DNA of 64,000 nt, taken from contig JANVFP010000006.1 in the NCBI GenBank assembly GCA_027919835.1, positions 248,001 to 312,000 of the forward strand. The letters are read 5' to 3'. The translations under genes and the position numbers were made by a program. Every line of letters starts with the position of its first letter. The first letter of the stretch is position 1. Below are positions 13,350 through 24,363 of the stretch, piece by piece. Below the pieces are notes generated by a model, which made no database searches, was not told the origin of the DNA, and saw only the letters and a program-made list of their open reading frames with translations. This DNA comes from Lentinula raphanica. Lineage: Eukaryota; Basidiomycota; Agaricomycetes; Agaricales; Omphalotaceae.

Positions 13350-14039
13350 TCAACCCGATTGCCACATAGTATAAAATCTGTGTGCAGCATCGAGGGCAAT
13401 ACTGATATCGGAGGGTCGATATCTGGGTTTCCCATCGGAAGAGTCTATTCGGGATTTAGCCAGATCTCGAGTGGCGCATTTGAGGGTAGTATCAAGCTCT
13501 GCGACTCCATTCATAGCGTTCATCATCAAGATGCAAAGGAACAGCTCCTCAGATGGAGTGCCCATGGCCCAGATACGGGTGTTTAGGTCGTTGAGTTTAG
13601 AACTGGTAGCGGAGAACGGCTCAGTACGAGAATACCGTATCCCTAGTGCCTCTTGGATCAGCAGCGCCTGCTTGACAGGACCAGCCTGCTCGTGTCTCGC
13701 CTTCAAAGCATCCCATGCCTCTTTAGCTGTCTTTGCGGATTCGATGAACGGCCTCTCGGCGCGAGTGGATTTCAGGATGAGGAACGACCGGACGGCTTTG
13801 TCGTTAATTGACCAGTTTCGGTGTGCCCTAGGTTCAGTTTCTGCATTTGGTTGTTTAATGGAACCGTCGATATAACCCTCTGCGGGCCCTTGTGAAAGAC
13901 CCAAGATTGCCTGGACATGACAGGACCAATCAGGCCAGTTGTTGGCTGTCTTATCGAGGGGTTTTTCGTAGAAGAGGCCGGTGTTTATGAATATGGGCAA
14001 CACGGAGGGTTCGGTGGAATCGGATAACAAGACTGGCAT
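13350..14039 (-). mobile_element. Ty1/copia-type gag relic (single open frame)
   Basis: One uninterrupted frame of 229 residues resembles the N-terminal part of copia-type Gag (UBN2/DUF4219-like). Typical features are NWPDWSCHVQAILG, then GYIDGSI, RAHRNWSINDKAVRSFLIL, AKEAWDALKARHEQ, and ATSSKLNDLNTRIWAMGTPSEELFLCILMMNAM. The frame ends without the CCHC zinc knuckle. No protease, integrase, reverse transcriptase or RNase H follows within the 85 bp before the next gene. I could not identify LTRs, although 14040-14500 may hold leader sequence. It is either a truncated retroelement or a solo gag. The frame is intact, so recent insertion or retention cannot be excluded. Confidence 0.78.
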
Positions 14040-14771
14040 TGTTGTAACAGGGGTCGAATGGAATGATAAAGGACAAAGAGCAGTGCGTCGAGGATGTTGA
14101 TGCTAAGTATAGGGAGGAACCTAGATCGAGTTATCATCAGTATCTTCGAGGTGTAATGTGTGACTAGCGTCATCTCACCTCAGTCGATAGAGGTCGATAG
14201 TATATTAGTATCCGTACTACTACTCAAGAGAGGAAAAGTTGTCACGATACGAGTCACCTCGAGTCACGGTAAGGAACCCAAGGATGCGTGATCGCGTACC
14301 GATCGTGTTCGAATTAGCGTAGCGCGACGCGACGCGTATTCGCAGTGCTCTTTAATCCTCTTGACGTTAACGCAACATGCTAGAGCGAAATTGAGTATAG
14401 CAACGCTTGGATTGAACAAACAGATGCTCGAGTCCCAAAACGATCATTAGCAGGTACTTGATCATGAAGGCTTCAGATCTAGACGCAAATTCAAAATTGG
14501 AACCAGCCCTACTTATTCGATACAGTTTGACTCGAAAGCATGTATTTAAAGCGAAGATTCAGAGAACACTACATGACGAAGCAGGAAAGCAGACAGACAA
14601 ACAGAGAAATCACAGCAATCAGATGAGAAACAAGACAAGAGAGCAAAAACATTGAAAGATATTGAAAGCAAAGAGAAGCAGATAGGTCGAATAGAGCGAA
14701 CATAGCGAAGAGAAGACTTGTACATTGACGGGTCCTTGATAGGTTTTTCCATTCGGACAGTGAAAAAGAAT
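14040..14771. other. Intergenic, probable leader of the gag relic plus unassigned sequence
   Basis: There is no convincing coding signal. It lies upstream of the minus-strand gag frame and downstream of the DUF7918 gene. A CG-rich block (about 14300-14340, repeated 'gcgacgc') and a repeated 'cgagtcac' element (about 14250-14270) stand out. Paired LTR ends could not be recognised. Confidence 0.4.
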
Positions 14772-16056
14772 TCACTGTGAGTTGTCGTGGTGTTTCGAAT
14801 CCGTGTTTTCGCTGCCTACAGCTGTAGCAGGCGAATATTCAAAATACACCAGCGAATGACTTGATGCACTGCCGGGGGCAGCAGGTGTAGCGCGCCAGCT
14901 TGCGGTCCTCCGTGTATCAATTGTGGGTCGGTGTATTGGATAAGGGTTCTATAACGTTCGGTGTTAGTCTTTGGTATGAACAATGATCATAGGCACAAGG
15001 TTATTACCGCAATGTATGGCTTTGATTTTCCTTTACTTGATGATCTCAAAGGAGGAGTTGGGCTTGGTGTAGGGGGTGCAGGTGCGGCTGGAGCACTGGC
15101 TACGCGACGAACTGGAGCTCGTAGACGACTGGGAACGGCAGGTGATGGCGTGTCTGGGATCTTTTCGGGTTCCATGATGCCTTGGAGTTGGAGAAACTCT
15201 GTAATATTCCTGATCATTCTTTGAGATAGGTGAGTATGTGAATAAATCGCACCTTTCGACCTGTATCTGAACACGAAGGTAACATAGGTTGGGATCTTCC
15301 TGGACTTGGAGCTTGTCGCATCATGAGGTTTGATATGCCATGTAAACGGTGACTGTTCATAAGATACATTCTCTTCGCCAAAACTGGGAAATATAAAAGA
15401 TTAGTGCTTCGTGTCTAAAATCCTCGTGAAACGGACCCAGCGCAGAGATCGCCAGCAGTTGGTTGTGCTGGTAGAACCTTCGTCAAGTCATGATACGCAT
15501 TCGCAGGTCGAGGGGCGATACGGTCGATTCGCTTGATTTTCAGAATTATCATCCCAGCTTCAGATTTAGACGAGGTCGATAAAGTGGCGCCTTCCAGATG
15601 ACAGAGTTGTCGGTATGAGCATAAGCTTAGAGCAGAGAGAACATACCACTTTCAGACTTCTTGAAAATGAACGGCGCCTCCGTATTCTTCGACGTCCTGA
15701 CACCCGACCTAGAGGTTGTACCACTTCCAAGCAAGAATCGTCCCGGAACAACCACACCATCGAGAGTGATGAACGAGCACGTGTCCACCTTTCCACCAGC
15801 ATCGGACCAATGGACAGAGAACGCCTAAGACGCGTTAACCTCGTTGATGGAGCGCGTAGGGAGACAAATCCCAACCTTCGACTCTTCACTTGGTATCCAA
15901 CAAGAGACTTGATTTGATTTGTCATTTACAGCAGTGAGATATTCTGGGAGAGCTTTGCCGTCGACCTCAATCCACGCCTGATGAGATGAGTTGAAATGAT
16001 GCGACACCACAGAATACAAGGGCAGCTCTTACTGAAAAACCGCGGTGAGTGAGCAT
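14772..16056 (-). CDS. DUF7918 domain protein (basidiomycete family, function unknown)
   Basis: The reading starts MLTHRGFS, an intron, then AWIEVDGKALPEYLTAV, CWIPSEES and, after another intron, AFSVHWSDAGGKVDT, FITLDGVVVPGRFLLG, SGVRTSKNTEAPFIF. This is the DUF7918 pattern common in mushroom genomes. A second strand-rich part (IILKIKRIDRIAPRP) and a segment ending FVFRYRS complete the domain. The C-terminus is helical then Pro/Ala-rich (NITEFLQLQGIMEPEKIP, later APAAPAPPTPSPTPP) and disordered, ending KHHDNSQ. It is about 320 residues. No catalytic residues are known for the family and I assign no function. Confidence 0.82.
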
Positions 16057-16476
16057 TTCGTTGAAGCATGAACAGAATCGTGAGTAGATCAGTCGAGTCG
16101 AGAGGTAGTGAGCTCTCGAGAACACCGTTGAACCGGAGAATGAAAGGAGGGTGGGGTTTCGCAATGAGGGAATAGAGCAAGTTAAAAAGGTCTAATCAGG
16201 GTTATCACACAATGGTTCAAAACCACCCACGTGGCTCTAAGCGCCCATCATCCTTGGACTTCTGATCTTCAATTTTTTTTTTGTTTTCTTGATATGTACC
16301 TACTTGAGTCTTGACCTTCCTATCCTAGATCTTTCAGATTGGTCTATGTTGACTGGACAGAGCTCGTTGGACATCGTGAATCGTGATCTATCTTAATTGC
16401 TCTATGGGTCTATCTACCTATCTACTGACTCTATCATTTCCAGCTGCCAGCAGCACCTTGAAGTTTGAACTACTTT
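16057..16476. other. Intergenic, no gene seen
   Basis: Upstream of the DUF7918 start and downstream of the MFS stop, both on the minus strand. It contains a T-run near 16269-16279 and a degenerate 'ctatctac' series near 16400-16435. No open frame of coding character was seen. Confidence 0.6.
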
Positions 16477-19051
16477 TTACGATTTTGGCGCTCCAATTGG
16501 AGTCTGCCCATTCCCAACTTCCGTTTCACCTTTCTCTGTCATCTGAGAATCAGATTTAGCAGCCTGACCATTTTCCATATCTGCTTCTGAGTTTTGTTTC
16601 GCCAATCCTGCCTTTGCTTCCTTCTTCAACTTGTCATCATCGTCTCGACTCAACTCCTTATGTTTGACCATCAGTATGCTCACAATCGTCGCCAATGTAC
16701 CGAAGGAAGCATTGATGATGAAGAACTTTTTGAACCCTGCTTCGTAGCCGTTCTCAAGGACATGAAGCGCTTGTTCGTCAGGCAAACCAATTGAGGAAGC
16801 GCGCGCCAGTATAGAGGGGTCATTCAGAATCGAGGTGATGGTTGAAGGAGGTAAGGAAATTTCAACCATCGAGCTGAGAAGGGAGTTGTTCCTAATAAAT
16901 ATGCGCTTAGCTCAAGCGAAAGTGGAAGAGAAACTGAGACAAGGGCACTTACACTACAGAAGAGGCGACTGATAGTGACAACGCCGCTCCGAGATTACGA
17001 ACGAACTGCAATCGGACAGCTTAGTTCAGGCATTGCAATCCTCGAACTATGCACGTACATTTCTGAATGCAGTAACGACAGACATATCCTTCCTTGCTAC
17101 ACTGGCCTGGACGGCGACAGTCGTTGTCGCGAGAGTCTGTCGTACAATTTCAATTGACTGCTCATTCATATCGATTGCTATACTCACCATGCCACTTCCA
17201 CAACCTACTAATAACATCAAGACAACCATGGTGGCCTTTGAAGTATGATGCGTGATAGTCGAGATACACCCGCACGAGATTGCAATGAACGCAAAGCCGC
17301 TGTGAACAATTGCCTGAGGATGTGTTAGTACTAGTGGTATGAAGTTTCGGTAAGACGTACCCGATAACGACCAGTGTGACTGACCAGCATGCCCTAGTAT
17401 GATGCAAAGATATCATGATGGCGTTCAGCAAAAATACGAATGTGTCACATACAGCAGCCCAAGAAAATGCGGTTTGGCCCACCAAGAGTGGGATAAGGAA
17501 TAATCCTAATGAAGTGAATATGAGAAATGGCGATACCGACTTGAGAAATCATGACGAACCGGCACGTATGGGTGAGTATCCCAGACCCGCTTGGAAGAAC
17601 TGGGGTATGTAATACAAAGAGGAGAAGAACACGAAGCCACTGGAATATTTTGAAAGAGCATTCAGCTTTTGAAGAATTGGATGAAGTAGAGAAATCTTAC
17701 TTGGCGAACATACAAATGTACACCCCGGAAACTGTGCTATGCTTAAATATATACACTATACAAATTTCGTAAATTCAACAGACATCAATTTAGATCTGGT
17801 GAAAGTACTCACTGGGGACGATAGGAAGCTTTGCACAATCCCACTCGTACAAACAAAACAGAACAATCACCAACGCGCCGGAACACAACAGACTGAGGAT
17901 GACAGGATGCGTCCAAGGAAATGTTACACCACCCTTTGATATGTATTGAAGATGAGAACAAGTGGAACGGCGATAACGAGACGAATATACCCAGATGAGT
18001 GGAAGCATAATAAGTGCACATCCAATGAGCGTAAGAAATGAGCCGACATAATCTACCATGAGCAGTTTCCTGTAACATACAAATAAGCGTCACTGATCAA
18101 CGCTCTAATAGTCATTACTCACTGTCGAATATTGCCTGCCACCGGCTTCGCAGGTAACACAAGGACTACAACGGCTGAAGATACTAACGACAACGGAAGA
18201 GTCACCCAGAAACACCACTAGAAAGCCGGCATGTTAATGTTCAAGAAGATGCAGGAAACAAAAAGAACATACCCGCCAACTGACTTTCTGGGCCAAGAGA
18301 CCACCCACAATCGGTCCAATTGTGTAACCTAAGGCCACGACAGCTCCGATCATGCCATGGTACTTCCCTCTAGAGTAAAGACAAGAGAAAAAATATGGTA
18401 AGCAATCATGTCGCAAGTAAACAGGTTGGGAAATAACCTTTCTCTCAGCGTGATGATATCCGAGACTATGATCTGCATCATTCCAATAATTCCCCCTCCT
18501 CCGGCTCCGGCCACGCCCCTACAGACGATGACCTGAACAATGCTACCTGTAGTGAAACCCGAAATCAAGTTTCCGAGCATATACAGCCCCATCGCAAGAC
18601 ACATTGCGCTCTTGCGCCCAAAGATATCACTGAATCTACCGTAGAGCGGTTGGAATGCAGTTGAGGTTAAGAGATAGGCGGAAGGGACCCAAGAGATAAT
18701 CGAGCCCGCCTGGAAGGAGTAGGCAATTGTTGAGAGCGAAGTAGCTACGATCACGGAATCAAGAGCGGTCACTACAACGCAAGCGGAAAGAGCAATGTAG
18801 ACGGTGATGATCTGACGGAACGGGAGGAGGTTGGTTTGGTCTGTTAGTTGAATCTTTGATTTGTCTTCCGAGTCAGAACAATCTTGGTCCTGAGAGTTAT
18901 CCTCAAGGACTTTTGGATTGTTCTGAGGTTCCGAGCTGTTGATGGTTTGTAAGTCGGTTGTAGATTCAGAAGGAGAAGTCGTCTCGGGGTTCTTGTCGTA
19001 GTGGTGGGTAGAGGATGCAGGACTGGGGACAGAGGAGATGGGAGATGCCAT
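16477..19051 (-). CDS. MFS multidrug/drug:H+ antiporter, DHA2 (14-TM) type
   Basis: Plasma- or vacuolar-membrane transporter of the major facilitator superfamily. A long acidic Ser-rich cytosolic N-terminus is followed by a first membrane helix with VVVTALDSVIVATSLSTIA, the DHA2 motif 'LDxtIVxxAlp'. Motif A is GRFSDIFGRKSAMCLAMG. The Gly-rich CRGVAGAGGGGIIGMMQI segment and motif C (GAVVALGYTIGPIVGG) follow. The C-terminal half shows further membrane helices and ends in a charged tail (TEVGNGQTPIGAPKS). At least eight introns are present and all motifs are intact. The substrate cannot be told from sequence. A TATA-like box lies 57 bp upstream of the ATG. It belongs to the same family as the transporter at 28.4-31.6 kb, but clear sequence differences argue against a recent duplication. 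Confidence 0.9.
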
Positions 19052-19107
19052 GTTGTATGGTGGTGATACAGATCCCTGGCTGGTACGAAGCGGAAGGGAA
19101 CATATGG

Positions 19108-19115
19108 TTTATATA
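19108..19115 (-). promoter_or_regulatory. TATA-like box of the DHA2 MFS gene
   Basis: TATATAAA on the minus strand, 57 bp before the start codon at 19051. The other DHA2 gene has the same element 58 bp from its ATG. Confidence 0.45.
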
Positions 19116-20142
19116 CCTTCCTGGAGAGAGAAAATTGCTCGCCCCATTTCCGAAAGACGTGAAATTCGGCGAGAAGGGAGACCCACTGTTGCTAGATTAT
19201 GCGACTGCCAAGGTTTCTCGAAGCATTGTATAAACTGAATAACTATACACGCAAGGGGAAAAAGAACGTTATCAAGTATCGTAAAGGGTTTACCATACTA
19301 TGCTCACCAATGGACCATTTCCTGGAGCAGAGAAGATGAGGAAGGGTAGATTCCTTCTTGTAAAACGCATCGTTGTACTGAATCGGGGCCGGAAGATGAA
19401 AAAGAAGATGGTACTTGGACTCGGGAGTACACCCTAGTACACCATGACGAGAGTTACCGTAACGGCAGACCGATAAGAACGATCCGGAAAGGTTGGGCTC
19501 CACGATACGAAGAGAGAATAGCATGTTTAAAAGTCGAGGTTCTTCCTTCAAGTACGCCAAGAGTTGGAGTGTAAAAGAATTGCCAAGGTAGAATTTCGAT
19601 AACTATACCGGAGTCATAAGTAGTAGTCGCCGCGACTGCATGCTTCATGGAGCAACCGCCGGTGGTAATAATGACTGCTCAATAGTGCGAAGAGTTGAAA
19701 ATCCCAGTCTCTTTGCAACAGCATAGTAGAAGAAGGATTTGGATCGGAAAGAGGTTATTTGGAAATTGGAATATGTTCGTTTCGAGGAGCAGATTGTCTA
19801 CTATGCAGAGACTCGGTTAGTAGTCATCAAATGCACGAACATTACGCGAGCGCAGACATTCGGATTTCTTGGAAACTCGGTGGAGGAAATCTGCTACACG
19901 GCGATGCGATAGTAGGTTGTGATAAGTTGAGTTTTCTTCGGCAAGTCGTGGTGTAAAAGGATGTTCAAAGTGCCAAGAATCAACTAAATACTAGCGGCTT
20001 ACGCCGTCTGTGTAGATCCAAGAGATAGCTATATGTGGTTCACGAAGAGTCAAAGTAGGAATGGTGTTTAACTTTGTTGGCGAACACAGGGCATAGGGGA
20101 CGAAAAAATTAGCGCCGTTGCGCTGTGACAAAATTTCCCACG
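19116..20142. other. About 1 kb without a recognisable gene
   Basis: Short frames exist on both strands but none shows family motifs or exon-like continuity. It separates the divergent MFS and AP-endonuclease genes, so it probably holds both promoters and possibly decayed sequence. Confidence 0.55.
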
Positions 20143-21594
20143 ATGCTTAAACTTCTAAGACTCCCATCATCAATCCTCTTTCCTTCGCGCAATTTACGAA
20201 TTTTCTTGAGCTCCATGCCCCCAAAACGCGTCAGCTCATCCAAGCGAAAGGCTGCTCTTGAGTCTGGAGATGAAGACGCGTCTATTACGAAAAGTTCTTC
20301 AAAGAAGGCGAAGATATCCCCCCCTCCTGGTCCCAGTGATAACCGCACCGAGGTATCCGGCAATGGCCAACCGACCAACAAGGTGCTACCGGTGCATATA
20401 TCGTTCCCTGAACGCCACCAAGGAACTCTACGACTGGCCACTTTCAACGTGTGTGGATTAGCCTCGAGCCAGAAGAAGGTACGGCGGTGGTGTTGGTAAT
20501 AGTAAACGCGCGCGCCGCTGATAGCAACTTTCAAGGGCTTCAGCTTCTATGTTGCTGCTGAGGACCCAGATATCCTAGTCTTGACTGAAACAAAGGTATG
20601 AAAAATGACGCTATCTTCGGCCAACACTCATGTCCGACTTTCTTAGGTCAACAATGAACCTGTGGATCTGGCATTGAAGAACCGATTTCCACATTGTTAT
20701 TGGGCGATAGCAGAGAAGAAGGGATACTGTAATATTTGTCACGGTACCCTCTGAAAGAGGACGCTGACGTCTTCTCTAGCTGGAACCGCGATCCTATCAA
20801 AACATCAACCCATATCTGTAGACCGCTCTCTTCCTGGACATCCTAACCTATCATTAGTCAAGGGTCGAATCATCACTCTCGAGTTCGAGAATCATTATGT
20901 GATTGGGACATACGTCCCTAATGCTGGAACAGAGTTGAAGGTGCGTCTCCGCTATTTTGCGTCGAAGGCAACTATGAACTTCGATGGTAGAACCTGGACG
21001 ACAAAAAAGAATGGAATGTCCATTTCACGAAATACATTCGGGATCTAGACAAAATAAAGCCTGTAATCTGGACTGGTGACCTCAACGTTGCGCCGACAGA
21101 AATTGGTATATGGTTGTCCATCTATTCATATCGTTGCTTACTGGAATTCTGTAGACCTTTCCAATGCAAAGAAGAACTGGAATAAGACACCGGGCTATAC
21201 TGAAGCAGAAACGACAGCTTATAAGAATATTCTGAACCCTCCAGATGCCGAGTCTCCAAAATTTGTTGACATATGGCGCAGTATGCATCCTGACGATAAA
21301 CATTACACATATTTCTCGTATCGCTTCAATTGCAGACAGAAGGGTATAGGTTGGCGATTGGATATGTGTAAGTTTTCAACGACTTCGATGGTTTCCTATT
21401 CGATTGACCAATGTTGATGACAGTCGTGCTCAGCGAACGAATAGTAGATCGAGTCAAGATGGTATGCTTTTCATCCTCTGTGTGCGTGGCCTGTATGAAC
21501 GATACTTCATCCTCTCTAGTGCGAAATTCGAAGCGAGATTTACGGCGCGTCAGACCATTGTCCAGTGACGATGGAAATAGAAGGACCACTGTGA
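20143..21594 (+). CDS. APE1: AP endonuclease, ExoIII/APE1 family
   Basis: Base-excision-repair endonuclease that cuts DNA 5' to abasic sites. After a basic N-terminus the nuclease domain starts TLRLATFNVCGLASSQKK (catalytic Asn strand). It continues with PDILVLTETK (Mg-binding Glu), AGTAILSKHQPISV, YVPNAGTELKNLD, VIWTGDLNVAPTEID (active-site Asp/Asn), YTYFSYRFNCRQKGIGWRLD, and the terminal SDHCPVTMEI with the catalytic His. All key residues are present. It is about 350 residues with five to six introns. Two in-frame ATGs, 24 codons apart (20143 and 20215), are discussed in the findings; the upstream one is used here. It converges on OTU1 with a 51 bp gap. Confidence 0.92.
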
Positions 21595-21645
21595 ATTTAT
21601 CATCGAGGTACAAAACGCAGACTTCTTTCATCATGCACGGTCGAT

Positions 21646-22990
21646 TCAATATTCACCAAAACGAGTATGCCCTGTCTGCTCCGCATGCGCACGCGCACCC
21701 TTCTCTCCCTTGAGACCTTGCCCGCAAACCTAAAGTGCACGTCAGTCGGCCACTGCAACCATGTAGGAAGCGGCGTACCTCGCATTTGAGATCGAATGTA
21801 GCTGTGTTGGTGAAAGCCTTCTTCGCTCGAAGAGCATCTGCAAGCTTCTTCGCTGCAACCAGGACTCCATCGGAAGTGTCCTGCTTTGTCTGATATGCAA
21901 TATCAATTGGTGCGATGTGATTCGAAAACTAGCAATGAAGAAGACATACGATAGGAAAGACCGTTTGGTGCCATTCAGAAGGTGCGTCAGCCATTGGTGC
22001 CAGTGTTGCAGCATCGTAGTGGATCCCTGAATAGATGACAATACAGCGCATTTGGGCGTTATCATTCTGGGGAGTAAATTGATCTATTCGACCGGTCTCT
22101 ACATCGACAGAACAAATTTCCGTTCGATAGTGGGCAGCTAGAATCGTGAGTTCAATGGCGCCGCCCCAGCTTGTGGACTTCGTTATGGTTTCGATGTATT
22201 TCAAGGGAGGCATCCTGTGTTACTTTCTTCAGTTGCGGAGGAGATATAAAGTCAAGGGACTTCATACCCCAAGATAGCCTCGTTGTAGGTTTCTGGATCA
22301 TTTCTTATACCGTCTGCAACGACTTTATCCGGTTGAGCACTTTAAGAAATAGCTAAATGTGAACGGGCGTACTTTGTCTCATCCTTTGTGCTTTGTTCAT
22401 ATCCTGCTCAAAGATCAGGGCCACCGAGGAAAACAGGCAAGAATTATCATCTGGAACGACCTGATGATACGACGATTAGGAGTGGATAGAGAGAGCAGAC
22501 GACCAAACTTACCCGATGAACTAAAACACCACCATCAGTTGGTATGTGTACTGGTCCACTACTAGGTGGAGGAGGATTCACAGGGGCAGGTGGTACTGAT
22601 TGCGATGGTTTCGAGGTGATTGGAGCGGGAGATGCGGGGTTGATACGTTTTGCTTGGGATGTGCTTGATTCCGAACTGGCAACTCTCGAAGATGAACCCG
22701 ACTCTTCGCTAACAATCAGTTGGTCGCCTGTCTTCAACCCAAGGCTGGATATTGGCAGTTCCGGATTGATGAGATCAAGATTCCTTGGAGGATACCCGGT
22801 TTTCACTATGTGTTCGGTTTGTAATGAGTACAATCGGTGGAGGAGATCACTGACGGGATTGCCGAGAAGGAGGAATTTGAGAAGCTGTGTAGATCTCTTG
22901 CTGTAGATCTTTCACAGTGAATGAGCTATTGTCAAAAGGGACTTGGATGGTAGCTACGCCTTTTGGATGTCGAAGACGAACTGGTGCCAT
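21646..22990 (-). CDS. OTU1: OTU-family ubiquitin thioesterase, Otu1/YOD1 type
   Basis: Deubiquitinase that in relatives works with Cdc48/p97 in ER-associated degradation. The N-terminus is a UBX-like fold (MAPVRLRHPKGVATIQV, then GYPPRNLDL and LGLKTGDQLIV). It is followed by a Ser/Pro linker, then the OTU catalytic Cys box VPDDNSCLFSSVALIFEQ (about 22385-22520, interrupted by an intron). SWGGAIELTILAAHY follows, and the catalytic His lies in IVIYSGIHYDA. A C-terminal C2H2 zinc finger (CEVCGQGLKGERGARAHAEQ, then H) is present, as in Otu1. Catalytic Asp, Cys and His are all intact. It shares an 81 bp spacer with the divergent FRG1 gene. Confidence 0.93.
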
Positions 22991-23071
22991 TTGGTTGAAC
23001 AGTGAGAGAGAACTCCGTTAGTTAACGTCAGCCAGCACAATTGAATATCTTCTCTATTCCCGTCTATCACC

Positions 23072-24082
23072 ATGGGCGACGATAAAATCCGTTCCACAAA
23101 GCTCAAGTTCAAAGGCGACAAAGTGAAGAAGAAGAGGAGAAGAGAAGATGGCGACGAGGGCTCTAGTAGCAGCAAACGGCGAAAGGAAGACGACGTTGAT
23201 CCAGACACTTGGGTGTTTCCTGAAAATCCCATTGAAATCCGCGGTCCAACGTTCATAATTCATCCTTCCGACCCTTCACCGATCTCTCTCAACTTCAACT
23301 CTACCACAAACCGTGTTGTGCTTCACTTCATTGACAAGGAAAAGTCAGAGGACGACTCCGAACCGCAGTCTCTTCTCCAGCGTACACCAACAGATGTCGC
23401 GCAGGTCTGGGTAACCACTCGAGTCGCTGGTTCACCAACGATAAATATACGTTCAGGTTCCGGAGAGGGAAAGTTCCTGTCAGCCAACAACTTTGGTATT
23501 GTCTCATGCGATAGAGACGCTCGAGGTCCACAGGAAGAATGGACACCAGTCATCATGCCAGACGGAATGGTCGCACTGATGAACTCGTACGAGAAGTATC
23601 TCAGCGTTGACGAGGTCGCAGGTGGTTCGTTGCAACTCCGAGCGGATAGCGACGAAGTAGGGTTCAAGGAGCGTTTCTGGCTCAAAATTCAGAACAAGTA
23701 CAAGAAGGAGGCGAATGAAGAGGAAAAGAAGAAGAAGGAAGGGATGGCTGGTCCACCAAAGATAGACGAGAAGAACACAAAGTCAGTGCCAGATATGTTC
23801 CTTTCAGAATAGTTGATTGACTCGAAGGTAGCCATCTGTATCAAGCCTGGGGCGCAGGTCGAAGTGTCGTGTCATCAAAGGACAAGAAGGAGGTCAGTAG
23901 AGTGCTCTTTGCATAGCTATCGAGCTCTGACAGTCCGGTATAGCTGAAACAGGCTCGTAAAGAAGGCAGATTAGCGGAAGCCCTTCTCGATAGACGAGCC
24001 AAACTGAAGAGGTACGGGAGATAACTGCGCATTCTCAAGAATTCTTGTTCTGACTTCACATCTCAGCGATCGTTTCTGCTAA
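23072..24082 (+). CDS. FRG1: FRG1 family nuclear protein
   Basis: FRG1 homologues are nucleolar/actin-bundling proteins linked to mRNA processing. A lysine/arginine-rich N-terminus (KLKFKGDKVKKKRRRE) looks like a nuclear/nucleolar signal. The fascin-like beta-trefoil core contains GEGKFLSANNFGIVSCD and SYEKYLSVDE. The first long exon runs open to 23812. However, the family's C-terminal signature YQAWGAGRSVVS... then LKQARKEGRLAEALLDRRAK and SDRFC lies further on and is joined by introns near 23795-23830, 23891-23946 and 24012-24066. I therefore extend the gene to the TAA at 24082. The exact first of these junctions is uncertain. Confidence 0.88.
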
Positions 24083-24363
24083 GGAACTCATCTGTTCAAG
24101 GAGGTGCTATTCGACGAGGAGTGGGTACGCGCACGTACTGCAAAAGTATTTCGAATGTAAACCACTGGAATCTGTATAACACGGAACTCACCACCAAACA
24201 CAAGGCTCGCTGCACATTTTCGAGAAAGTCGAGAAAGTCTCGCTGGCTGGTGTGAATGAAGGAGCATTGTCAAGGTGCTGTTACCCCAGTGGGGTATGGT
24301 GATTTACATAATATGATCTTCCACCCAAGTTGAAGTTTCAACCCACCTTTCGCTGACTCTACG

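Noticed and set aside
14040..14500. 5' LTR for the gag relic
   Set aside because: Short repeated words are present, but no matching pair of terminal repeats or primer-binding site could be established by eye.
23072..23815. FRG1 as a single-exon gene ending at 23815
   Set aside because: The conserved FRG1 C-terminus (AEALLDRRAK, SDRFC) lies downstream and can be joined by introns.
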